Source: Whitmania pigra
Lineage: Eukaryota; Annelida; Clitellata; Hirudinida; Haemopidae
Reading direction: 5' to 3'
Assembly (NCBI GenBank): GCA_021613335.1
Contig: JAJTWR010000374.1
Location: 1,092,501-1,156,500 of the forward strand
DNA: 64,000 nt
Made by a program: the position numbers and the translations under genes. The stretch's first letter is position 1; every line of letters starts with the position of its first letter. Positions 26,626-36,283 of the stretch are shown here, in pieces. The notes under the pieces are model-generated. The model saw only the letters and a program-made list of their open reading frames with translations, was not told where the DNA came from and did not search any database.

Positions 26626-28083
26626 ATTAATATTTTTAGGCTGTTAAACTCTTTTGAACACTTTTATGAATTCAGTAAACAATTAAATTTGTCTCAGAAT
26701 TTGAAGCAAATGGCAAATAATCTAAAGTCATTGGAGCTAAAATGTGCTGAGTAAGGATGGAATTATTGAACTTTTACTCAATTTTAGTTTTTAAATGGCA
26801 TCACATATTTGTCAATTACCTGAGTATCGAATGATGATTGTGATTAATTTGCTTTAAAAAAAAGACTCGTAATTGGTGGATCCAGTATTTCAATTAGATT
26901 GGATCTTTCCAATAATCCTAATAAGACTGAAAGTTGTTGTTAAGCCTAAACTTAACTAAGGTTCTTCTTGATGCATGGCAAGTTATGATTGTTATGATTA
27001 TTGGCAATAAAAATAGATTTAAAATTTAAATTGGCTCTTAATGCTGTAGAAGTCAGACATGTATTACCACGTGAATTTATTAATATTGTTATTTGGTTAT
27101 AATTGTGTTAATATTAGACAAATAAGAGATTACAATGAAAAACTGGCAATAATTTCAAGAAAATTCAAGGATGAAAGGGATATCTTGAACAGACAATTAC
27201 AGGTAACCTTTTTCAATTTAATTCTAACATGTATATGAAATCTACTTTCACAGGTTGAAAAGTAGTATCTCTTAATAAACAGATGCACAAAATTCATTGC
27301 GATATTGAATATCAATTTTATTTGGATTGATATAATAATTTATTTAATTTTATATCTCGGGAAAATGTATTGAAACTCTTGAAATGAAATAACGGCCTAA
27401 TAAATACTAAAATTGAATAAAAAAAAAATAAAATAAAAGCTTAAATAACACAGGTTAAATCATACCGATAGTTATTACTGTACAACTTACAACCATCACA
27501 TGAGTGAAACTTCTCAATTACAAGTTCTTCAGATGCTCTTTACGCCAGCAGGAATGTCGGTCTAAAATGGTCGAGATGGAAAAGCAATTGGCAGAAAAAG
27601 AAATTGAAGTTAATGAATGCAAAATTCAGTTCAATGAGCAGGTTTTCAATTGTCCATTGATTTTACAAGTTGATTTGTTAATTAGAAATACATTGGAAAT
27701 ACAATTTACAGCTAAATTTGAAAGCTGAATGACATTTTGTTCAGTTTGCAAAACTTTTAAAAGTTAATTTTAATTTATTTTAAAATTGAACAGATTTCAC
27801 TTTTGAGATGTGCACACCTTGAAAAATTGAAAACAATGGTTCCTTCCAGTATTAAAGATGTAAGTTGAAGCTGAATTCTATCAACAGAGTTAAACTAATT
27901 TTTTAACTCGCAATTTATCTTCTAAATATCTTTTATTAAACTACAAATTAACCCCAATTAAAATCCCTTGTTCCTCCATTTTTAATAAACTCCCTGCTGC
28001 AGGATCTTGAAAAAGCCATCGAAGCTTTGAGATCTCAAGTCACTTTACTCAAGGAGAGACTTGAAATGATGGATAAATATTGA
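20022..28083 (+). CDS. Long coiled-coil protein, probably centrosomal or cytoskeletal (5' end unresolved)
   Basis: Twenty-five phase-consistent exons: 20022-20114, 20338-20356, 20581-20615, 20875-20928, 21382-21477, 21603-21702, 21775-21869, 22246-22389, 22559-22719, 22925-23054, 23363-23455, 23838-23930, 24116-24175, 24297-24376, 24611-24722, 24990-25109, 25543-25701, 25850-25993, 26278-26364, 26468-26530, 26698-26750, 27118-27202, 27525-27641, 27794-27859, 28003-28083. They give about 779 residues without a start. The first two exons are less certain than the rest. Nearly all of the protein is Lys/Glu/Leu heptad coiled coil (for example KLENKILAMKERFRERL), with no globular domain seen. The C-terminus, PSSIKD then DLEKAIEALRSQVTLLKERL, recalls the end of CEP112-type proteins, but I am not sure of the family. 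Introns 20616-20874 and 26531-26697 start with GC. An AATAAA follows at about 28204. Confidence 0.8.
20681..20866. repeat. 34-bp minisatellite in an intron
   Basis: Five full copies and one partial copy of a 34-bp unit starting GTTTTAATTTGTTTATTTTG and ending ATTATATATT, nearly identical. It ends about 8 bp before the acceptor of the exon at 20875, so the last copy supplies part of the pyrimidine tract. Confidence 0.95.
20961..21112. repeat. GTT/GCT-rich microsatellite in an intron
   Basis: Impure (GTTGTTGCT)n with TTGTTTGTTG interruptions. The poly-Cys, poly-Leu and poly-Val frames here are repeat products. Confidence 0.9.
21877..22034 (-). mobile_element. tRNA-derived SINE, copy 2
   Basis: Minus-strand copy inside an intron of the coiled-coil gene. 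It has the A-box-like TTGGCCGAATGG, the B-box-like GTGTTTGAAACCCAGC, the CCCTTGGAAAGG body block, and a 3' end GTAAATGAAGTTACAATTAC shared with copy 1. Its 3' end abuts the splice donor at 21870. Confidence 0.78.
23611..23757. repeat. ATT microsatellite in an intron
   Basis: About 145 bp of (ATT)n with regular TTTT or TATA interruptions. Poly-Tyr, poly-Ile and poly-Leu frames here are not genes. Confidence 0.93.
25389..25542. repeat. 46-bp tandem repeat carrying a splice acceptor
   Basis: Three copies of a 46-bp unit starting GTGAAATTCATTAAAG at 25389, 25435 and 25481. A fourth, partial copy at 25527 (GTGAAATTCATCAAAG) supplies the AG acceptor of the exon at 25543. Confidence 0.92.
26546..26625. 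repeat. ATT microsatellite in an intron
   Basis: About 78 bp of nearly pure (ATT)n within the second GC-AG intron of the coiled-coil gene. Confidence 0.93.
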
Positions 28084-28318
28084 GACTTTGCTGTTTAACA
28101 TTGCTTTGTAATAATATAGTTACTGATACCTTTATACTTTTAAGAAGGATTAAGAAGAATTTAAAATCTTCTTTTCTGCTTTTCCATTACCTTTTTCATA
28201 AAAAATAAATCAAACTGCTCATGAAATGGAAATAAAAATGAGGCATCTGCCTATTTTTATGAAGAGCTTGGTTCAATCAAATTTCGGCATAAAAAGTGTT
28301 TATTCAAGGTAAAAACAA

Positions 28319-31300
28319 TCAACTCAATTCACATAATGTGTTTGAGTCAGGATTTCGTCTGATATAAGCTTCAAATGTGTCTACACCCCGTAATACCAAA
28401 GGGTATTGGTTCAACAATTTCTCAATTTCAAAGTCAAAAAGCTAAAAAATAATAAATGCAAATAGTTGGATTGGTTAATGTTTAAAATAAATTATAATTA
28501 TAACCAAATCTTCCACGAATTATATGAAATTTAATATTAAGTCATAATTTAAAAAAGAAATTGCTGATTAAGCATGCAATGTTAGGGAGAGTTTGCAGTA
28601 AAAATTAAAACACAAATTATTTTATGACAGACATATCTATGGTTTTAACACTAACGCTTTGTCCTTTCAATTCCGGAATGCTCTCAACCTCTGCAGAAAT
28701 TATCCCAGCCAATTTTCTATTCCCGTTCCGAACGTAATCCTTAATGCAACTGAAGACATGATCATCCAAGAGCTAAAACAAATAAAACATATTTATATTT
28801 TATAACTTAATTATAACAATATAATGAAGAACTTGTAAACCCAAAAATACCAATAAATGTTTATAATAATTTATAAAATATAATAATATGTAAATTAATA
28901 ATTGTACCAATAGTGCTTTTAAAGTCAAATTAAATTAATATAAATCTCTTATTTTCACTAAATATTTCTTCTAAATAAACATATTATTATAATTTTAATT
29001 TTTTCTATTAATAAAATAGACTAACCAAGTAATCCGGTTTGCAAAATTGTGACACAAGGATCTGTTATAAAAAATATTTAAACAAATAATAATAAAATAA
29101 TTCAATTGGTTTTACGAATTTTCATTCCTCGATCAATAAATAAAAATTGCAAATAAAAAAGCAAATTACCAAGTCTTGGTGTCTCTCTACATAAGGACGA
29201 AAACCCTGTTGCAACAATTGTCATATTTTTAAATAAGTGTATTAATTATGTATTAAATGTTTGAAATAAGTATATTAATAAGTAGACTCTAAATAATGTA
29301 ACAAAGTATAATAATAGTGTTATTTTGTAAATAATTAAATGCTTAAAATTTGATGTTATTAACACTTATATAATAAATTTTAAAAAAATAACATCTAACT
29401 TTTTTACGATGTGCTTCCCTTGCAGAGCAGAGCAGTAAGACAATTTTTCTAAAAAAAAAAAAGTATCATTTTCAGAAGACCTCCAAACTTTCATTTTTTA
29501 AATTTCACTAAATCACTTACAATGTGAAGCTAGGGATATGGTAGAATGCTTTCATATCTCTCCTAAAAAGTGTGTAAAACGGATTAGTCAGATTTCATTA
29601 AATTGAATTATAATTGAATTATATAGTTGAATAAAAATACTAAAACTACTAAGTCATTTCTGACCTGCCCAAAATGTGGAGTTATAATAAAAATTATTAC
29701 TAACCTCAAATCCCCATTGTACATATAGTCATGGAAAGCATCTAGTACAATCTGTGAAAGTTACAATGAAATCATATTAATTCAGGTTAGTGCTTATAAA
29801 CAAATACAGCATACATTTGATATTAACATTGATGTTAGCACAACAGTAATATTTTGATATTAACAAAATAAACTCACATTTTGAACTCTTAACAACGTTT
29901 GATCATCAGCATCGGAACGACGGAATGAGCATAACAGGTCAGTAACCCAAAATGGTGCAACAGAAAAGGGGTCTCTGGAATAATATTCAGCATTGCTTAG
30001 CAGAGATTCAAATGTTGGTCGTTGATATTTGGCAAAAACCTGTGATTGAAAATAATCATTAAAATCAAGAAGAGAGTTGACAAATATGTTATTTAAATAA
30101 ATTTTTATAAATGAAAGTTTTTGAATGTTTAATTAATTATTTATGCTGTAAAAAGAACAGTAACTGACTGATTTTAAATAGCATAAAATATGAAGTAGAC
30201 ATTATAAAATATCACAACTATTATTATGCGGCAATATATTGGACATCCAATTTAATCTACCTAATCAAATATATCTAATTAGCAGGGAAGGAACTTGGGG
30301 GAGAAAGAAAACGGAGGAAAACTCCTGAATTTAAATCAGCAAAAAAAAAAGTTAATCTCCTCATGTTTTGGAAGGGTTTGCCCTCTCCCCTGGAAAATGC
30401 CAAAATGACGTCCCTGTTAATTGACTTAATATTTCTCACCATTTCCGCAAGATCTTTAACTTTATCATCGTTCACATTGGAAACTCCATATATTCCCAGC
30501 TTTTTCCATTTTTTTAATGAAATGTTCATTATCAATTGAAGGTCCATGCTAAAATTTTGAAAAAAAAGTGTTCCACACAATTGTAGTTTGGTTGTCATTA
30601 ACAAATATGCATATAATACTCGCTTAATACAAATAATTCTTATGTTATTTTATTACTTTGAATAAATAATAACAACATTAAAATTCTTAATTACCTGCCA
30701 ATCTTAGACATAGAAATATCAAAATTTTCCAAGTTGCTCAATTTTTCTTGCATGTTGTAGAGAATTGGATCATCAAATACTAAGTCCATGTGGCTTAAAT
30801 TTAATGTTCTGAAACATTGTAGAGTGGCAATTTGCAATAATTTCTTTAGAATGTAAGTAAATATTGTGTATTATAAAATAATTTGTTTAATTAATAAAAA
30901 GTTGTTAAATAATGACTTCAATGTTGTCAGTGCACCCAATTCTGTAAAAAACATTTCACGCTGTTGAGGCTGAAAAGTGCATCTCGAGACAGACAAACTT
31001 GTAAGGTTTGCAAGGCTCTTCAGAGAATTTATCAGTGAAATATCGATGATCTCATTCTCTACTCTGACTTCCCGTAATACTTCGGAATGGTGTCCAAAAT
31101 CCAGTGATAAGATGTTTTTATGATGACTTTTTCCTAATGGATTTAAATTTCTTCTCAGGACCAGTCTCTGAAGTTTTGGGAATCTTTCGTTGGAAAACTT
31201 TGTTATGAATCTTAAAAGAGGATAAATCAGATTTAAGTGAACAATAATTCTAATGCAACTTTGGTTACAAAAATCTAAATAATAAAACAACCCTCTGATA

Positions 31301-31950
31301 TAAGAAAGTTCCAAGGATGTTAATTCCGACCCGAGTCCACTTATGTGTTCGACTATGTTGTCGTTGACAGTTACAACGAACAAAGACAATTTCTTAACTG
31401 GATACTTCACTGTTCTCATTGACTCCAATGCTTTATCTTTGTGATGAATCAGAGACACATCAATATTACCCCAATGCAGGACATCCCTGTACAAAAAACA
31501 CTTTTCTACGTCGCCAGATGGAATCACCCAACCCATCTCTTTCCTTTTCAAGAGGATTTCTTCAAATACAAGTGGTGGAAGATAAAGTTGTGATGACATG
31601 GAAGGATCTAATAAGAGAAATTATTATTGTTGTTATTATTATTATTATTGTGGATAATTATTAATTACATATTTTAATTGATAATGTTTGTCCAATGCAT
31701 TCGCATTAGTTTCAAAGCTATTCTGATCAAAATTATATTAAACATTTTAAAATTTAATTTGTTATTTTTATCTTTACTTTTATCGATTTATGGAACATTA
31801 ATATTTAACTGTAAAGTTTTGTGCAATAAATTTTCGTATTTCAATATTTTCTGCTTAAAAAAATGTCGAACCTTCTAGCTTTGAAAAAAATTCAGTAAAG
31901 TTAAAGACTAAATATTCTAAGCACGTGTCCATTAGGCTCTTGACACTCAT
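28319..31950 (-). CDS. ZYG11-family leucine-rich-repeat protein (CUL2 substrate receptor-like)
   Basis: Thirteen minus-strand exons, all in phase, give 498 residues: 31950-31872, 31607-31292, 31210-30917, 30808-30695, 30548-30440, 30039-29878, 29751-29705, 29562-29521, 29448-29408, 29186-29170, 29061-29026, 28772-28656, 28441-28319. The start SLMDTCLEYLVFNFTEFFSK fits the ZYG11 N-terminus. IVEHISGLGS, then leucine-rich stretches (LTSLELS, LQRLVLRRN, LTSLSVS, LKTLNLS), then an alpha-helical region follow the family order. Family members are substrate-binding subunits of CUL2 ubiquitin ligases that read N-terminal glycine degrons; that role is inferred. At 498 residues it is shorter than the vertebrate proteins (around 740), mainly in the C-terminal armadillo-like part. 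The 17-bp exon at 29186 is the least certain; a nearer acceptor (29206) breaks the frame. Intron 31291-31211 is 81 bp and could be read through in frame. Confidence 0.72.
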
Positions 31951-32514
31951 TTCCTAAAACTTGTTAATTTTAACTAAAGAGTGATAATATAGTGGTTCAA
32001 AACTTGTTAATTTTAACTAAACAGTGATAATGTAATGGTTCAAAATGAAAGACGCCTCACGATGATTTTATTACCAAAAGTAATAAAAAAATAAAATTTT
32101 ATTAAACTCCATTTGTTTTATTGTAAGATATGTACGCACAATGTTAGAACAGGGGTCACCAAAATGTTTTTTTCACATTGGGAGGCAGTCAAAGTAAAGA
32201 ATAAAAGAGGACTTCGATGCGAATGGAATTTTGAAGAATATAAGAGGACAATGATCATGCCCATCAAGAATGTCAAGAGAGAATGCCGGTAGAAACACTG
32301 CCAATTTTAATAGCTAAATATTGAAGTGGCAAGGCCCTCCTCCCCAAATTACGTCTCTGCAATGTTTCCACTGTTTCGCTTTTGCTGCTTAACATGTTAA
32401 CTATGTAGTTTTCTCCAATCTGCTCCTTCGCTTTACGTTTTTGTTAAACAATGTAACACTTTTGATTAACAATTTCATTTAGTTTAATTTTTATTGTAAG
32501 TAAAGTTAAGCTGT
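31951..32514. other. Spacer, possibly with transposon remains
   Basis: No gene seen. CAGGGGTCACCAAAATG at about 32151 resembles a hAT-type transposon end, but I found no partner end. Confidence 0.4.
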
Positions 32515-34692
32515 TTGGCCATAACATAACAATTTTAACATAACAATTATTTATAGTGGTTAAGAAGACCTGGATCTGTGTAATAACCACTCTTTTTAGT
32601 CCTAATATCCGAATTTACTTAAATAAATTTTGAATTTATCTATTGTGTCAGCATGGATCGTTTCCTTATCTAGTTTATTCCATAAGGAAACCACCCTTGA
32701 ACTGAAATAATTGTTTTTCAAGTTTCCCGAAGCCTTCCTGTATAATTTACAATCGTGCCCTCTAGTAGAAACACTTTTTGTGGCTTCGAAAAACTGTTCA
32801 GGCAAAAGGCCTTCCCTTCCCGATAAAATTTTGAATGCCTCGATGAGGTCCCCTCTATTTCTTCTCTTTTCCAGAGTCGTTAATTTACATCTATTTAATC
32901 TTTCCTCGTAACTAAGTTTTCCAAAACCATCTATCATCCTGGTTGCCCTTCTTTGTACTCTTTCCAACATCTCTACATCCTTCCTCAAATGAGGGTTCCA
33001 TACTTGCACACAGTACTCAAGGTGTGGCCTTACTAATGCCTTATACAATCTCAGTATTACATCCTTGTTCCTGCTTACTACTGTTCTCTTTATCATTCCA
33101 AGTACTCTGTTTGCTTTTTTAGCAACTTCCATGCACTGTAGAGATGCTTTTCCATTGTTCTGCATTATTACCCCCAGATCTCTTTCCTGATTTGACTGCT
33201 TCAGAATGCTTCCTCCAAATGCATATTCGACTTTCGTGTTTTTGCATCCCATATGCATAATGGAGCATTTGCTTACGTTGAAAAGCATCTGCCAATCTTC
33301 TGCCCATTTGAATAACTTGTTAAGATCTTCCTGAAGTGTATCTACATCTTCTTGCTTGCTGACACTTCTTGCTACTTTAGTGTCGTCAGCAAACTTAGAT
33401 AACTTAGATCTTATGCCATCATCCAGATCATTTATATATATGCAGAACAGTACAGGTCCAAGCACCGATCCTTGTGGGACGCCGCTAAGTACTGGTTGCC
33501 ACTCTGAATAAATTCCTCCTATGCCTACCTTCTGTCTCCTATCTGTCAACCAGTTTGTAAACCAATGTAATAGTTTGCCTTCAATCCCACATGCACCGAG
33601 CTTTTTTTGAAGCCTTTGATGGGGCACCTTGTCAAATGCTTTTGCGAAGTCTAGGTACACTACATCTACAGCCTTGTCATGATCAACCCACTCATAAATT
33701 TCTTCAAAAAACTCAAGTAGGTTGGTAAGACACGATCTGTTCTTAGTAAAACCATGTTGGCTCTTTCCAATCACATCGTTTCTTCCAAAAAAAGTTGATA
33801 CAGCCTCTTTGATCATTCTTTCCATTACCTTGCAAACTATAGAAGTTAAGCTTACTGGCCTGTAGTTGGATGGCAAACCCCTACTTCCCTTTTTGAATAG
33901 AGGAACTACTATTGCATCTTTCCAATCTCTTGGTATTGTTCCTGAATCAAACGATTTGACAAATAAGATTGCCAATGCTTCTCCTATAGCTGTTCTTGTC
34001 TCATATAGTAGTTTAGGATGTAGGTTGTCTATTCCAGGGCTCTTGTCTACTTTCAAATTTTCCAGTTGCTTAATTACCCCTGTTTTTGAGAAGTTTACTG
34101 TATCTAACTTTATCTCAATCTGTTGGATTCTCCTTGGCAGTTCTGGTATATTCCCTATTGTTTCTTTAGTAAAAACTGAACTGAAGTAGCTATTTAATAT
34201 ATTGGCTGTTTCCTCTACTGAATCAACTGTTTGCCCCTCACTATTTTGTAATGGTCCAATTTTGTCCCTTACTTTTTGTTTACATCTAACGTATCTGAAA
34301 AAGCTCTTGCTATCGCTTTTAACATTCTTTGCTAATTTGTTCTCATATTCTAGTAATGCTTTTTTATTAATTCTGTTTGATGCATTCCTTTGTTTCTGAT
34401 ATTTTTGTTTTAAATCCTTAAGCTCTCTTTCCTCTTCCTCTCCAGAATTTATTTTTGACATTACTCGTAATTTCTTCCATGCTTTATACTTAGCTCTTTT
34501 GCATTTGATGACCTCCTTCGTAAGCCATGGCTGTCTTTTCTGAGTTCTGCCTCTGCTTGGGATATATTTATCTACAACTAGATTTAGCTCTTTCTTGATT
34601 ATTGCCCAAGCTTCTTCTACATTAGCAGATTCTATTTTTTTAGCTAGGTTTGTTTTCTCTAACTCATTCCGTATTTTATCATAGTCAGCCTT
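32515..34692 (-). mobile_element. 5'-truncated CR1/L2-type LINE
   Basis: A minus-strand non-LTR retrotransposon. The part similar to known elements begins at residues KADYDKIRNELE (34692), in the linker after the endonuclease, so the apurinic endonuclease domain is missing. The 3' untranslated part follows the stop at 32602 and ends with a short repeated ATTGTTATGTTA near 32515-32550, a pattern seen at CR1-type ends. Reverse transcriptase motifs are intact. Clade assignment rests on motif style alone. Confidence 0.85.
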
Positions 34693-34878
34693 AAAAAAGG
34701 TACCATAGGTAGCAGGACCGCCAACCGGACGGAAGAGGCAATGTTCTGTTTGTTTGTTTATTTGATTATAGTCCTTTGCATAACAGAGATGATTCGGACA
34801 TGAGGCAATGTTCAAATTCGAATTGTTTATATAGTAAATGTGTTGTGACAGCAGGGATGTGCTTCTTGCAGTAGCCAA
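32602..34878 (-). CDS. Reverse transcriptase ORF of the LINE
   Basis: An uninterrupted frame of 758 codons. Reverse transcriptase motifs appear in order: SNYRPVSLTS (about 337-346), YLDFAKAFDKVPH (408-420), GVPQGSVLGP (467-476) and the catalytic FADDTK (496-501). A thumb-like C-terminal region follows, with LVRPHLEYCVQVWNP and RRATRMI. This enzyme copies element RNA into DNA at the target site. The first 62 residues are not element-like (for example a stretch of Asn/Tyr followed by CLFRPVGGPATYG). They look like flanking DNA that happens to be open, so the true protein start was lost by 5' truncation. The lack of stops suggests a recent insertion. Immobile without its endonuclease, unless helped by another copy. 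Confidence 0.85.
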   Translation of the reverse strand: MATARSTSLLSQHIYYINNSNLNIASCPNHLCYAKDYNQINKQTEHCLFRPVGGPATYGTFFKADYDKIRNELEKTNLAKKIESANVEEAWAIIKKELNLVVDKYIPSRGRTQKRQPWLTKEVIKCKRAKYKAWKKLRVMSKINSGEEEERELKDLKQKYQKQRNASNRINKKALLEYENKLAKNVKSDSKSFFRYVRCKQKVRDKIGPLQNSEGQTVDSVEETANILNSYFSSVFTKETIGNIPELPRRIQQIEIKLDTVNFSKTGVIKQLENLKVDKSPGIDNLHPKLLYETRTAIGEALAILFVKSFDSGTIPRDWKDAIVVPLFKKGSRGLPSNYRPVSLTSIVCKVMERMIKEAVSTFFGRNDVIGKSQHGFTKNRSCLTNLLEFFEEIYEWVDHDKAVDVVYLDFAKAFDKVPHQRLQKKLGACGIEGKLLHWFTNWLTDRRQKVGIGGIYSEWQPVLSGVPQGSVLGPVLFCIYINDLDDGIRSKLSKFADDTKVARSVSKQEDVDTLQEDLNKLFKWAEDWQMLFNVSKCSIMHMGCKNTKVEYAFGGSILKQSNQERDLGVIMQNNGKASLQCMEVAKKANRVLGMIKRTVVSRNKDVILRLYKALVRPHLEYCVQVWNPHLRKDVEMLERVQRRATRMIDGFGKLSYEERLNRCKLTTLEKRRNRGDLIEAFKILSGREGLLPEQFFEATKSVSTRGHDCKLYRKASGNLKNNYFSSRVVSLWNKLDKETIHADTIDKFKIYLSKFGY

Positions 34879-34975
34879 TCTTCTGTTAGTTCATGATCCC
34901 AATTGTTTCATTGTAACCAGATGTTGTTCCATTGAAGATGTCTTTGTTGTGACAAACAAATCATTACATTAGGGT

Positions 34976-35116
34976 CAGTCCGACAGCGGAAGCGTGTGCT
35001 TCCTTAAGACCGGCCCTTCGGGTTTATTTGAATTTATTTAGTGCTTTCGCTTTTTGTTTTTTTCTGTATATATAATGGCTTGTTTGTTTGATTCAATAAA
35101 CTCATAAAAAAATTAC
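34976..35116 (+). mobile_element. Possible retroelement 3' end with hairpin and A-rich tail
   Basis: GC-richer segment with a perfect hairpin GGAAGCGTGTGCTTCC, followed by T-rich sequence, GATTCAATAAACTC and a run of A. The order (structured region, AATAAA, A-run) suggests the 3' end of a polyadenylated retroelement on the plus strand. No second copy was seen in the window. Confidence 0.4.
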
Positions 35117-35463
35117 ATGAATTTATTAATGAGGTTGGATCAGTACCACCCCTTTGGACATCATTAAAAATGCGTGCAGGCAATCGAACTAAAATAATTT
35201 ATCAAAGAAAAACCTTTCTCAAAATAAATTGGATCAGGTCTGTACCAAGTCGTTCCACTCTCAAAATTGAAAGCATGAATATCAATCACATATGGTCTAA
35301 TGTCTTGCATCCTCCCGGTCATAACTAAAGCCTAACAACAGCCTATCCCTGTAGAACTTCATCGTCTGCTCACAATAAACCAAAGAAGTAATATAAACTA
35401 GAATCTTTAAATCAGAATAATTACAAACTGTGAATTCTGTTTTTAATAATAATAATAATAATA

Positions 35464-35626
35464 ACAATAAAAGTTTATTCGCATAGCGTTAGCATCAGGG
35501 GCGCTCAACCATTTGCATCCAAGGGGCGCTTTGTGGCGATGCAAGTTGGGTTTCGAACACGACACGTAACGACTGTTGCTTTTGTCGTTCCCGGCATGCT
35601 ACCCTCTGAGCTAACTTGCAGGCCAA
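35464..35626 (-). mobile_element. tRNA-derived SINE, copy 3
   Basis: Minus-strand copy and the most tRNA-like of the four. It begins TGCAAGTTAGCTCAGAGGG (A box), has GTGTTCGAAACCCAACTTGCA (B box), and the ends TGCAAGT and ACTTGCA can pair like an acceptor stem. The body has CCCCTTGGATGC and CGCTATGCGAATAAA. Confidence 0.78.
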
Positions 35627-36283
35627 ATTAAATTTAATTATTTAATTTGTTCACAGTATTTTAAAATAACAGCTGATTGTTTTATCGTGTGGTTTGACTC
35701 ACTTTCAAGATGAGTATTTATTGCTGTAATAATCTAAATTAAACTTAATTCGTGTTTTCTCCATGGATATTCAGCCAAATTTAAATAAGAATTGAAAGTA
35801 TTATTACATCGCTCTGCGCAAGGAAACAAAAACTATTGGCGGCCCTGATTGTTGTGCTGCTAGAAATTGCGGTACGTTCTCTTCGTTCCGAAATCATCGA
35901 AGTTATTGTTGGATTTTTCTGGGGATTAATTTTCATGACTAAGTCCACTAAAAAATAATTTGTTGACAAAGCATCATTCACATGGTTGCTCCACATTGGT
36001 TTGATTTTTGCTTTTGCCCAACAGTGGTCAAAGTCTTCAGCTGAACAAATAACAATTCGATTTTTTCCAAATAACAATACCAAATTCATTCAATTATGGT
36101 TTTTTTCTTTCTCCAAGAATAGAACGGGTTAAGTAAGTTCTGGATCACTACAAAGTAATTAAATTATTTATAAGAACCAACATGAAGCCAACAAATCATG
36201 GCAATTTTTATGTTTGAACAATCGATTGCTGTTCATTTATAGTTTGGTGATGGAACTCCCAATCCAATTTCTGGACTTCCTTC

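Larger units (their letters stand above)
34693..36283. other. Spacer with repeat pieces
   Basis: Holds a structured element at 34976-35116 and a SINE copy at 35464-35626 (listed separately). An exon-like minus-strand stretch at 35324-35214 has TTAG and GTTTTT borders and one long open frame with GTTWYRPDP. I cannot assign it to a gene. Confidence 0.4.

Noticed and set aside
29170..29205. Longer version of the ZYG11-like exon using the acceptor at 29206
   Set aside because: It shifts the frame and brings a stop into the next exons; the acceptor at 29187 keeps all later phases.
32150..32185. hAT-type transposon end (CAGGGGTCACCAA)
   Set aside because: No inverted partner end, no clear 8-bp target duplication and no transposase nearby.
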